The position numbers and the translations under genes were made by a program. A model generated the notes under the pieces. That model was not told the origin of the DNA, did no database searches, and was given only the letters and a program-made list of their open reading frames with translations. Positions 1 to 7,829 of a stretch of 64,000 nucleotides of DNA are shown in pieces (the first letter of the stretch is position 1; each line of letters opens with the position of its first letter). Origin of the DNA: JBNKZU01 sp050301795 (lineage in GTDB: Bacteria > Pseudomonadota > Gammaproteobacteria > Thiohalomonadales > Thiohalomonadaceae); contig JBNKZU010000014.1 of assembly GCA_050301795.1 (NCBI GenBank), positions 62,001 through 126,000 of the forward strand, given 5' to 3'.

Positions 1-222
1 ACGATATGGGCAGGTGAGGTGACCCCTCCGGCTGGACGTGTTGTGCGTCAATGGCACTACACCTCTGACGAGGCCATCGAATTTGCTAAAGGTGATGAAA
101 TCGGTCGCTTTAATATGGGTTCCACGGTGATTCTATTATTCGCAAACCCAAAGGTAAGCTGGGACGAATCCTTTACCGCAGAGATGAAGGTTAAGATGGG
201 TAGCCGAATCGCTAAGCATTAA
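1..222 (+). CDS. psd: Phosphatidylserine decarboxylase, C-terminal fragment (5' end outside window)
   Basis: The reading frame is open from base 1 and ends at TAA 220-222, so only about 73 C-terminal residues are present. The peptide contains MGST, corresponding to the LGST self-cleavage motif of Psd; the serine becomes the pyruvoyl prosthetic group of the small alpha chain, and the following VILLF resembles the family's VI.LF. The enzyme converts phosphatidylserine to phosphatidylethanolamine at the inner membrane. Met replaces the usual Leu of the motif, a conservative change. The gene converges on epmA with a 4-nt overlap of the two stop regions. Identification rests on this short motif region only. 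Confidence 0.85.
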   Translation, partial: TIWAGEVTPPAGRVVRQWHYTSDEAIEFAKGDEIGRFNMGSTVILLFANPKVSWDESFTAEMKVKMGSRIAKH

Positions 223-1181
223 GCATTATCGTAGGTGAAGCTCATCACCTCATCGATACTCTTTTTGCCCAATGTGACCATTATCAGACGATCTAAGCCT
301 ACTGCCACACCTGATGACTCCGGCATGCCACTACTTAATGCACTAAGCAGATTTTCATCCAGTGGGATCTCGTTTAAGCCTAACGACTTGCGCTGATCAT
401 TCTCTGCATTAAAACGCCTTCTCTGTTCAGTCGCATCAACAAGTTCTCCAAACCCGTTTGCCAGTTCAATCCCTTGAAAATAGAGCTCAAACCGCTCAGC
501 AACATCAGGGTTATCGGGGTTTATTCTTGCGAGTGCAGCTTGATCCGCAGGATAGTCGGTAATAAAGGTCGCATGCCCCATGCCTAGATTCGGTTCAACA
601 AGATGAGTCATCAGTAGATCGAGCCATTGGTGCCGGTTTAAATCCAAGCTGATCGTGATTCCATGATTTGTTGCTGCGTCTTTAAGATCCTCAATCGACG
701 CTGTGAGCGGATCAATTGAAACATGGTTTATAAACGCCTGCTGATAACTGAGAAACTGTGTTGTTCCAATACGCTGATAGCGATTGACGATCTCATGAAA
801 AAGGGCATCAAGCTCCTGCATCAATTGTTGGTAGGAATAGCCAGGATGATACCACTCCAACATTGTAAATTCGGGATTATGCCGCTTGCCGCGCTCTCCT
901 TGCCGAAAAACCTTACAGATCTGGAATATTGCGCCATATCCTGAGGCCAATAGTCGTTTCATCGCAAACTCAGGAGAGGTTTGAAGGTATCGCTTAACGT
1001 CAGTCGATCGCGTATAAAAGCTCTCAATATGGGGATCAGGAATGGACGCGGTGGAGAGGATTGGCGTCTCTACCTCCAGTAGTCCTCTTGAGTGAAAAAA
1101 AGCCCGTATTGCATTTAGGATACGGGCTCTTTCGACTAAGGTCTCTCTAGTGGCAACAGGTTGCCAGTTGAGGCTATCCAT
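219..1181 (-). CDS. epmA: EF-P--(R)-beta-lysine ligase EpmA (GenX/PoxA)
   Basis: This is a 320-residue class II lysyl-tRNA-synthetase paralogue without the N-terminal anticodon-binding domain, the usual EpmA length. Motif 2 (FRQGERGKRHNPEF) lies near residues 92-105 and motif 3 (GVAVGLDRL) near 291-299. EpmA activates (R)-beta-lysine with ATP and attaches it to the conserved lysine of elongation factor P. It lies 6 nt downstream of efp on the same strand, so the two are probably cotranscribed, and the enzyme that makes its substrate (epmB) is divergent from efp. No missing catalytic segment was seen. Confidence 0.96.
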   Translation of the reverse strand: MDSLNWQPVATRETLVERARILNAIRAFFHSRGLLEVETPILSTASIPDPHIESFYTRSTDVKRYLQTSPEFAMKRLLASGYGAIFQICKVFRQGERGKRHNPEFTMLEWYHPGYSYQQLMQELDALFHEIVNRYQRIGTTQFLSYQQAFINHVSIDPLTASIEDLKDAATNHGITISLDLNRHQWLDLLMTHLVEPNLGMGHATFITDYPADQAALARINPDNPDVAERFELYFQGIELANGFGELVDATEQRRRFNAENDQRKSLGLNEIPLDENLLSALSSGMPESSGVAVGLDRLIMVTLGKKSIDEVMSFTYDNA

Positions 1182-1187
1182 GAAGCG

Positions 1188-1757
1188 CTAGTCACGTACA
1201 CGAGAAATGTAATCACCAGTACGGGTATCGATTTTAAGTTGATCACCAATATCAACAAATAGTGGCACCATGACAACAGCACCTGTCTCAACGGTTGCAG
1301 GCTTGGTTGCACCAGTTGCGGTATCTCCGCGTATTCCTGGGTCGGTATTGGTTACGGTCAAGACGACATGATTGGGAGCCGTTACACTGATTAGAGCACC
1401 ATTCCAAGTGGTTACTGTGATCACATCCTGCTCTTTAAGCCATTTCTTCTCTTCACCGACCACATCAGCATCGGCAGCGAGTTGCTCAAATGTCGACTCA
1501 TCCATAAAGTGCCACTGCTCTCCATCATTGTAGAGATACTGCATATCTCTATCCATTACATCAGCCGCTTCAACTGACTCGCCCGATTTAAAGGTTTTTT
1601 CGACGACGCGACCGGTTTTCAGATTACGAATCTTCACCCGGTTGAATGCCTGACCTTTTCCAGGCTTCACAAACTCGTTTTCGATTATCGAACACGGATC
1701 GCCATCTATCATTATTTTTAATCCGCGTTTAAACTCATTAGTACTGTAATTGGCCAT
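1188..1757 (-). CDS. efp: Elongation factor P
   Basis: The 189-residue protein aligns along its whole length with bacterial EF-P: KOW-like N-terminal domain, then two OB domains ending in GDYISRVRD. The modification loop reads FVKPGKGQAF with Lys34 in the position that EpmA beta-lysylates in E. coli. EF-P enters the ribosome at polyproline stalls and restores peptide bond formation; proline-rich proteins in this window (the pilin tail DPPP.EDPPP at 17.6 kb and the PPPPPP stretch of the sulfur globule protein) would be natural clients. The ATG is at 1755-1757, with epmA following by a 6-nt gap. Confidence 0.97.
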   Translation of the reverse strand: MANYSTNEFKRGLKIMIDGDPCSIIENEFVKPGKGQAFNRVKIRNLKTGRVVEKTFKSGESVEAADVMDRDMQYLYNDGEQWHFMDESTFEQLAADADVVGEEKKWLKEQDVITVTTWNGALISVTAPNHVVLTVTNTDPGIRGDTATGATKPATVETGAVVMVPLFVDIGDQLKIDTRTGDYISRVRD

Positions 1758-1802
1758 AACGCCTTACGCCTCATCAAATAGCTCGAAGATTAACAAGCTG
1801 AC

Positions 1803-1808
1803 TATAAT
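1803..1808 (+). promoter_or_regulatory. Possible -10 box (TATAAT) between efp and epmB
   Basis: A perfect TATAAT lies in the 67-bp efp-epmB gap. It is placed so that a transcript would begin about 7-10 nt before the ATG at 1825, giving a very short leader. I see no good -35 hexamer at 17-bp spacing, so this is a weak call. Confidence 0.3.
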
Positions 1809-1824
1809 ACCCCGTTACATCGAT

Positions 1825-2793
1825 ATGAAAAAAGGCCAATTATTGGATTATTCAGATTTTAATCAGATGCAAGTAGATCTAAACCACTGCCGAGAGGCTG
1901 ATCGCCATTTTCCGTTTAAAGCGCCAGCACACTATATGGAGGCGATCGACCCGACAGATCCTGATGATCCGCTTTTACGACAGATCCTTCCCACCATTGA
2001 AGAGTTATCAAACGTCGAGGGGTTTAATAATGATCCCGTTGGGGATATCGATGCGAGCCGTGGCAATGGCATCATCCATAAGTACCGTAACCGGGTATTG
2101 ATTATTACCACCCAGGCCTGTGCGATCCATTGTCGCTTTTGCTTTCGGCGTAACTTTCCCTACTCTGAGCAGCAACTCCACAAATCCCAGTGGCAGGAAG
2201 TGCTTGAATACATCAAAGCCGATACCGAACTGAATGAGGTCATCTTAAGTGGTGGAGACCCAATGACGCTTGGATTAGAGCAGCTCAAATCGATGGTCGA
2301 AGCGCTTGACCAGATTGTCCATCTAAAGACCTTACGCTTTCATACCCGCTCAGCAATCGTTGATCCACAATGTATAAGTGATGAGTTTATTTCATGGCTT
2401 GATGAGATCCGACTTAATGTTGTGATTGTCGTTCACTGTAATCACCCGAATGAGATCACCGAAAAAGTCGCGAATGCACTCAAAAGGCTTGCCTCAACAA
2501 AGGCACAGCTACTCAATCAAAGTGTACTACTTAGGGGTGTGAACGATTCTGCGACGCTTTTAGCCGATCTATATCACAGACTGTTTGAGCTAAAGGTACT
2601 ACCCTACTATCTACATTTACTTGACAGAGCACAGGGAACAGCTCATTTTGAGGTTGATAGTAATCAGGTTCGTTTGATTGTGATGGAGTTACAACAAAAA
2701 CTACCCGGATATCTCATCCCAAAGGTGGTTCGGGATTTAAAAGGGGCTGATTCTAAAAGACCCGTTATGATTGGGAATGAAGTGATTTTTTAA
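1825..2793 (+). CDS. epmB: EF-P beta-lysylation protein EpmB (lysine 2,3-aminomutase-like)
   Basis: This radical-SAM/PLP enzyme converts (S)-lysine to (R)-beta-lysine, the substrate of EpmA. The 4Fe-4S motif CAIHCRFC (C-x3-C-x2-C) lies near residues 99-106 of the form given here, followed by RRNFPY; LSGGDP and LNQSVLLRGVND are typical family segments. The frame remains open upstream to a TTG at 1750, but that start would overlap the efp start codon on the other strand; the first ATG is at 1825. The longer form would be closer in length to E. coli EpmB, so the start is uncertain. No Shine-Dalgarno is evident before 1825. Confidence 0.9.
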   Translation: MKKGQLLDYSDFNQMQVDLNHCREADRHFPFKAPAHYMEAIDPTDPDDPLLRQILPTIEELSNVEGFNNDPVGDIDASRGNGIIHKYRNRVLIITTQACAIHCRFCFRRNFPYSEQQLHKSQWQEVLEYIKADTELNEVILSGGDPMTLGLEQLKSMVEALDQIVHLKTLRFHTRSAIVDPQCISDEFISWLDEIRLNVVIVVHCNHPNEITEKVANALKRLASTKAQLLNQSVLLRGVNDSATLLADLYHRLFELKVLPYYLHLLDRAQGTAHFEVDSNQVRLIVMELQQKLPGYLIPKVVRDLKGADSKRPVMIGNEVIF

Positions 2794-2807
2794 ATGTCAG
2801 AAATAGA

Positions 2808-4502
2808 ATGCTAAAGAAAAGAACTCGACAACACGGTTTAGCAATACCAGAACAGCAGAATATAAAAAATGCGCCAGACATTTCTGCCCATAGCGTTAAA
2901 CAGTTTATAAAAGCACTGCCTGCAAATAGCCTTGGTGATGCGCTTCACCTCTCCTATGAATATATCCACGACACCAACCGTATCAACTACGAATGGAAGA
3001 AACGGTTACAGTTTCTGGAGTTACTTCGACCAACAACATTTAAGCTGCTCAATGCCATCTCAAAACAGACACTGGAATCACGTCTTCCTCTAAACGATGC
3101 CGAAGAGCAGATGGTGATTGCATACAACAGCCTGTGTAAAGAGATGGCGCGAGGCTACAAGATCTGTCTTCGCCATATTCTCAAGCTGCCCGTGCACGCC
3201 CAGGATGAAAAAGTCATTGCTGAGGTAATTCACCGAACGATGCGTTATATCAGTTATATGCTTCTCAATGCCTATCAGCACTATACCAAGCCAGAAAAAG
3301 AGAACTGGTATGAAATGCATCAACTCTATCACCGTGCTGAGATGCGTGAACTGGTCAAAATGCCAGTGATTGATAATGAACAATCACTCGTTAAAATAGG
3401 TTCCATCAGTGCTTTATATATTCAGTGTCACCTCCTTAACGAGGCAGTCCCCTCAAGGCTAAACATTAAAGAGATCAGACAACTATTTCAGGTTCTCGAA
3501 GTTTGGAGCGACAAGATTGAGATCAAACGACTTTCACAAGGACATGCTGGTCTTGCGGTAAGAGTGATCCGGTTCAACACTGGTTTCCCTTCATCGGTAA
3601 AAAAGATCAGCAAAGAAGATCTTAATAATGGCAACTTCAGATTGCTAAAAACCACGAATCTTGTCGATGCAATAAACGACTCATTACTTCATATAGAAAA
3701 TTCAGAGACCCCTTCACTTAAATATGTTTCCAGTTTCTCACCTAAGGTTTTAAAGCAACTCAATGATAGCTGGTTAAATAAACATAAACGCGCCTTCCCG
3801 AGAAGAACCGAGAAAAGCAGACCCGAGATTAAGATCATTTCTGGATTCACGAACATCTATAAAGTTGTTTCTGCCATCAGCGGCTTTGAGATCAATACGA
3901 TTCGAAAACGTCTTAAAGATACTGCTGTCAACCCAAACTACTTATCAAAAGAACATCTAAGTGAATCATGGAAAGAGAGCGACAAGATTGAACCACATCG
4001 AGCCAAACAACAAATAAAGCCAACTGCGTTTAAAAGCTCCTATTGGCAGTCATGGGATATCGTTAACCACAGTGCAAATGGATATCGATTAGTCTCTAAA
4101 ATCCTGAATAACGCTCGTTTACAGGTTGGTGAATTAATCGCGATCAATAGCGATGAAACCAGCTCTGAGTGCCTCATCGCATCTATTCGCTGGATTGAAG
4201 GAATTGGAGACAAGCAACTCGAAATGGGTGTTGAGATTATTGCCGCATCGGCCATTCCACTGATTGCCTTTAATCGAAACAATCTAGAAAAGAGCTCTGA
4301 ACTAGAACCAGCGCTCATTTTACAAAAAACAAAAGTAAAAAAAGAATTTCAAACACTACTAACGCCTGTTAATGTGTTCAAGGGTGGTGATAGACTACTA
4401 CTTTTGGGTGACCGAATCATTGATGAGGTAAACATCCGAACATTTTATTGCAGTTCGAGCTATGACCGCTTCATTTTTATCCGTGCAAATGATACTAATT
4501 GA
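2808..4502 (+). CDS. Uncharacterised FimX-neighbour protein with PilZ-like C-terminal region
   Basis: A 564-residue protein with no signal peptide or membrane segment. The N-terminal half is helical and basic. Residues about 405-500 resemble the beta-barrel pattern of PilZ-type domains: SSYWQSWDIVNHSANGYRL, then RLQVGELIAI, then IRWIEG and MGVEIIAASA. I recall proteins of this kind directly preceding fimX in other gammaproteobacteria, often mislabelled 'molecular chaperone'. It starts 14 nt after epmB and ends 27 nt before the fimX ATG, so an epmB-this gene-fimX transcript is likely. A c-di-GMP or FimX-related role is inferred from the neighbour and fold pattern; the canonical RxxxR and D/NxSxxG PilZ motifs are only partly visible (NHSANG). 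Confidence 0.6.
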   Translation: MLKKRTRQHGLAIPEQQNIKNAPDISAHSVKQFIKALPANSLGDALHLSYEYIHDTNRINYEWKKRLQFLELLRPTTFKLLNAISKQTLESRLPLNDAEEQMVIAYNSLCKEMARGYKICLRHILKLPVHAQDEKVIAEVIHRTMRYISYMLLNAYQHYTKPEKENWYEMHQLYHRAEMRELVKMPVIDNEQSLVKIGSISALYIQCHLLNEAVPSRLNIKEIRQLFQVLEVWSDKIEIKRLSQGHAGLAVRVIRFNTGFPSSVKKISKEDLNNGNFRLLKTTNLVDAINDSLLHIENSETPSLKYVSSFSPKVLKQLNDSWLNKHKRAFPRRTEKSRPEIKIISGFTNIYKVVSAISGFEINTIRKRLKDTAVNPNYLSKEHLSESWKESDKIEPHRAKQQIKPTAFKSSYWQSWDIVNHSANGYRLVSKILNNARLQVGELIAINSDETSSECLIASIRWIEGIGDKQLEMGVEIIAASAIPLIAFNRNNLEKSSELEPALILQKTKVKKEFQTLLTPVNVFKGGDRLLLLGDRIIDEVNIRTFYCSSSYDRFIFIRANDTN

Positions 4503-4529
4503 CAAAATCCATCAAAGGTATTGCTGTTA

Positions 4530-6596
4530 ATGGCAGAAAAGCTACGTCTCATCGTTGTAGACGACTCATCTAATTACACTGAATCCATCTCAAGTCTTTT
4601 GAGAAATGCCGGGTATGCCGTTCTTGCTGAGCGAGTGGAAGATAAAGAGGATTTCATTGAAGCCCTCAGCAACTCAGTTTGGGATCTTATTGCTACAACG
4701 CCTGACAACCCTCAATTTTCAGCTTTTGAGACCCTAGAGCTGCTTCAAAGACGTGAAAGTGATGTACCACTAGTGATTTTTAGTGATAACGAAGAATCAG
4801 AGATCATAGGAAAGCTATTTGATGCCGGTGCGAAGGATGTGATCTGTCTCAGTCGCCCACAACATGCTGTGCATACCTTACTCCGTGAAGTTGAAGTCAG
4901 CCGTTTACGTCAGCACATGAACAACATCGAATCGATGCTGGGCGAGGCAAACCATCGAGCACAAATGCTTGTTGATAGTGCCCATGATGCGATCACCTAT
5001 GTCCATGAAGGTATGCATATCTACGCCAATCAAGCCTACCTTGAGATGTTTGGCTATGAGAGCATGGATGAGATCGAAGGGATGCCGATAATGAGTATGG
5101 TTGAGAAAAAAGACCAAGCCTCATTAAAGAAGTTTTTACGTGGTTATTCAAAAAGCAAAATTACAACAGCAACTCAAGATGTCACAGGTGTAAAAACCGA
5201 TGGCACAAGCTTCAAGATCACCATGGAGTTCTCCCCTGCTAGCTACGAGCAAGAGCGTTGCACACAGATCATTATCCAGGTTCAAGCCAATAATGAGGAG
5301 TTAGAGAAAAAGCTGGATGACATGAGCAAGATTGACCAGCTTACAAACACCTATAACCGCCGCTACCTCTTCGACAATCTACAACCATTATGTGGAGTAA
5401 AAGGTGTATTTGGTGCGTTCCTTTGTATCACGCCAGATAACTTAAAACATGTTAGAGAAGCTCAGGGTATACACGCCAGTGATGTTTTATTGGTTGAGTT
5501 TGCAAAACATCTTCAACAATACATTGCCGGAGAGAAAGACTTCCTCGCACGATTTGAAGGTGGAAAATTCGGCATGGTCATTCATGGATGTGATCAACAA
5601 CAGGCCGAGGAGTTTGCCAATCGACTTGTTCACGAATCTGAAGACATCATCATCGATCTCGGTAAAGAGTCGACAACCACCACACTGAGTATCGGTGTTT
5701 CCCTCTTTAATGATGCCCTTGCCGATTATCATGAAGTCATTACACGTGCTGAACGTGCCAATAGTGAGGTTGCAAACGAAGCGGGTAACGGCGTCGTTGT
5801 GTTTATTCCATCAGAAGAGGAGATGCAGCAAGAGGAGCGTGTCTCTATTATCTCTCGTGAGATAAAGGAAGCGATTCGGGGAAATAAACTACAGCTTTAC
5901 TATCAACCCATTATCAGTCTAAAAGACGACCCACATGAAACCTATCAAATATTATTGCGAATGCCGCAAGAAAATGGTGAGTTCATGTCGACAACAGAGC
6001 TCGTTGATTCAGCACGAGATGCCAACTTACTGGTAGCCCTGGATCGTTGGGTTATCGCACATGCGATAAAATCACTGACAGAAAGACGTCGCTCAGGTGC
6101 TTTAACCAAATTCTTTGTAAAAATATCTGATGCGACCATTAAAGAGCCAGCAAAGTTTTTACCATGGCTTAAAGATATTTGTACCATGGCAAGGCTCCAA
6201 CCTGGGATTTTAACATTTGAGATCCATGATGAGGTCGCGCGCGACAACCTTAAGTCATTAAAGCTGATCAGTGCCGGTCTTAAAAAGCTACATATTAATC
6301 TTTCTCTCGATCATTTTGGCACAGAAATCAACTTCCAGAACATCCTTAAGCATATCGATGCGACATATCTAAAACTGGATGTATCGATTGTCAGCAAACT
6401 GGCCAGTGACCAACGAACGCTCGACAAGGTAAAAGAGATCACAACTATTGCAGCAGAAGGCCGCCGACAGGTCATTGCACACGGGGTTGAAGACCCGCAT
6501 ACCCTTGCAGCGATCTATTCAACCGGCATCGACTATATCGATGGCTATTTTCTTCAGGAGCCTAGCCCTGAGATGGATTACGATTTCAGTGAGTAG
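4530..6596 (+). CDS. fimX: FimX-like c-di-GMP effector (REC-PAS-GGDEF-EAL, degenerate)
   Basis: A 688-residue protein with the FimX domain order: response-regulator-like domain (about 6-125), PAS (about 145-250), GGDEF (about 260-425) and EAL (about 435-685). The GGDEF signature is replaced by GGKF (ARFEGGKFGM) and EAL by QIL (YQILLRMP), very like the degenerate YEVLLRM of Pseudomonas FimX. It is therefore expected to bind c-di-GMP rather than make or cleave it, and in characterised species FimX directs type IV pilus assembly through PilZ and PilB at a cell pole. The ATG at 4530 has AAAGG 11 nt upstream; an in-frame TTG at 4521 would leave no room for it. The REC domain keeps acidic residues near its start (VVDDSS). 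Confidence 0.88.
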   Translation: MAEKLRLIVVDDSSNYTESISSLLRNAGYAVLAERVEDKEDFIEALSNSVWDLIATTPDNPQFSAFETLELLQRRESDVPLVIFSDNEESEIIGKLFDAGAKDVICLSRPQHAVHTLLREVEVSRLRQHMNNIESMLGEANHRAQMLVDSAHDAITYVHEGMHIYANQAYLEMFGYESMDEIEGMPIMSMVEKKDQASLKKFLRGYSKSKITTATQDVTGVKTDGTSFKITMEFSPASYEQERCTQIIIQVQANNEELEKKLDDMSKIDQLTNTYNRRYLFDNLQPLCGVKGVFGAFLCITPDNLKHVREAQGIHASDVLLVEFAKHLQQYIAGEKDFLARFEGGKFGMVIHGCDQQQAEEFANRLVHESEDIIIDLGKESTTTTLSIGVSLFNDALADYHEVITRAERANSEVANEAGNGVVVFIPSEEEMQQEERVSIISREIKEAIRGNKLQLYYQPIISLKDDPHETYQILLRMPQENGEFMSTTELVDSARDANLLVALDRWVIAHAIKSLTERRRSGALTKFFVKISDATIKEPAKFLPWLKDICTMARLQPGILTFEIHDEVARDNLKSLKLISAGLKKLHINLSLDHFGTEINFQNILKHIDATYLKLDVSIVSKLASDQRTLDKVKEITTIAAEGRRQVIAHGVEDPHTLAAIYSTGIDYIDGYFLQEPSPEMDYDFSE

Positions 6597-6599
6597 CGC

Positions 6600-6812
6600 T
6601 TAGCGCTTGAAAACAAACAGACCCGCAACAAATGACACCGCAGCACAAATATAGGTGATCATCACCTTATCAGTCGGCGATCCAGTCAGCGCCTGACTAA
6701 TACCTGAACCGATTGAACCTGACATTTGATAACCCCAGACTGCTAGTCCAACACCAACAACCATTAACACCAGTCCAATTAACTTCATTGTTGATTTATT
6801 CGCTTTTGCCAT
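6600..6812 (-). CDS. DUF3185 family small membrane protein
   Basis: A 70-residue protein with two predicted membrane helices (about 10-27, LIGLVLMVVGVGLAVWGY, and about 49-67) joined by a Ser/Gly-rich loop. The hairpin layout and GxGLxxWGYQ pattern fit DUF3185, a family with no assigned function. It converges on fimX with a 3-nt gap and is 44 nt downstream of htpX on the same strand, so it may be cotranscribed with the membrane protease. Confidence 0.75.
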   Translation of the reverse strand: MAKANKSTMKLIGLVLMVVGVGLAVWGYQMSGSIGSGISQALTGSPTDKVMITYICAAVSFVAGLFVFKR

Positions 6813-6856
6813 ACGAGCCGCCCCTATAGTTAATAAATGTTCGAAAATGATTCAGT

Positions 6857-7744
6857 TTATGCATTTGAACGAAGTGAATTAATCCGCTGCTCTAATGGTG
6901 GATGACTCAAAAATAGTTTCTTAAAGCCTTGCGCCATTCCGCCACTAATCCCAAACGCAGCCATCTGCTCAGGCAGTTGTGTCGGTTGTCCCATCCCAGC
7001 CTGTAGTCGTTGTAGAGCAGCAATCATTTTATTATTACCTGCAAGCTTTGCACCACCAGCATCCGCTTTAAACTCTCGGCTTCGCGAGAAATAGCTCACG
7101 ATAATCGATGCCAGAATACCAAGAACGATCTCGGCAACAATTGTAGAAACAAAATAGCCGATACCATGCCCCCGCTCATTCTTAAGGATCACACGATCAA
7201 CCAAGTGGCCAATTACTCGTGACAGGAAGATCACAAAGGTATTTACGACACCCTGGATTAAGGTAAGAGTAATCATGTCGCCATTAGCGACATGGCTAAT
7301 CTCATGTGCCAACACTGCCTCGACCTCATCCTGAGTCATCGTGTTCAGTAGTCCTGAACTCACCGCAACGAGTGCATTATTTCGACTTGCTCCGGTTGCA
7401 AAGGCGTTCATCTCCTGAGCCTGATAGATTGCAACTTCCGGCATTTTGATACCAGCCATCTCAGCCTGACGGGATACCGTCTGCAACAACCACTGCTCTG
7501 TAGAGTTTGAAGGTTGTGTGATCACCTGGGCCCCAGTCATTCGTTTTGCGCTCCACTTTGAGATCAAGAGTGAGATGATCGCTCCACCAAAACCAAATAC
7601 CGCAGAGAAGATAAGCAAGGCATTGAAGTTAAGACCACTGCCTTGTGCATCAAGGATTCGATCAACACCAAGAATTCTAAGCGTAATACTTAAAACCAGG
7701 ATTACCGCCAGATTAGTCACAACAAAAAGAAAGATTCGTTTCAT
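6857..7744 (-). CDS. htpX: Membrane zinc metalloprotease HtpX
   Basis: A 295-residue M48-family protease. Two N-terminal membrane helices (about 4-22 and 40-62) precede the zinc motif HEISH at residues 147-151; two further hydrophobic segments follow (about 160-180 and 195-217), and the third ligand lies in SREFKADAGG. HtpX degrades misfolded inner-membrane proteins together with FtsH and is typically stress-induced. GGAG stands about 8 nt before the ATG. Length and motifs match E. coli HtpX closely. Confidence 0.97.
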   Translation of the reverse strand: MKRIFLFVVTNLAVILVLSITLRILGVDRILDAQGSGLNFNALLIFSAVFGFGGAIISLLISKWSAKRMTGAQVITQPSNSTEQWLLQTVSRQAEMAGIKMPEVAIYQAQEMNAFATGASRNNALVAVSSGLLNTMTQDEVEAVLAHEISHVANGDMITLTLIQGVVNTFVIFLSRVIGHLVDRVILKNERGHGIGYFVSTIVAEIVLGILASIIVSYFSRSREFKADAGGAKLAGNNKMIAALQRLQAGMGQPTQLPEQMAAFGISGGMAQGFKKLFLSHPPLEQRINSLRSNA

Positions 7745-7829
7745 TAAAATAACTCCGGATTATCAAATTTCCGTATCAAGGGTTAAGAGCTCATAGATAC
7801 CGCCAAACATGGGGATCGATGAACACGCT

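Noticed and set aside
1750..1824. TTG start for epmB at 1750
   Set aside because: It would overlap the efp start codon on the opposite strand, and the extra 25 residues have no similarity to EpmB; kept as an alternative only.
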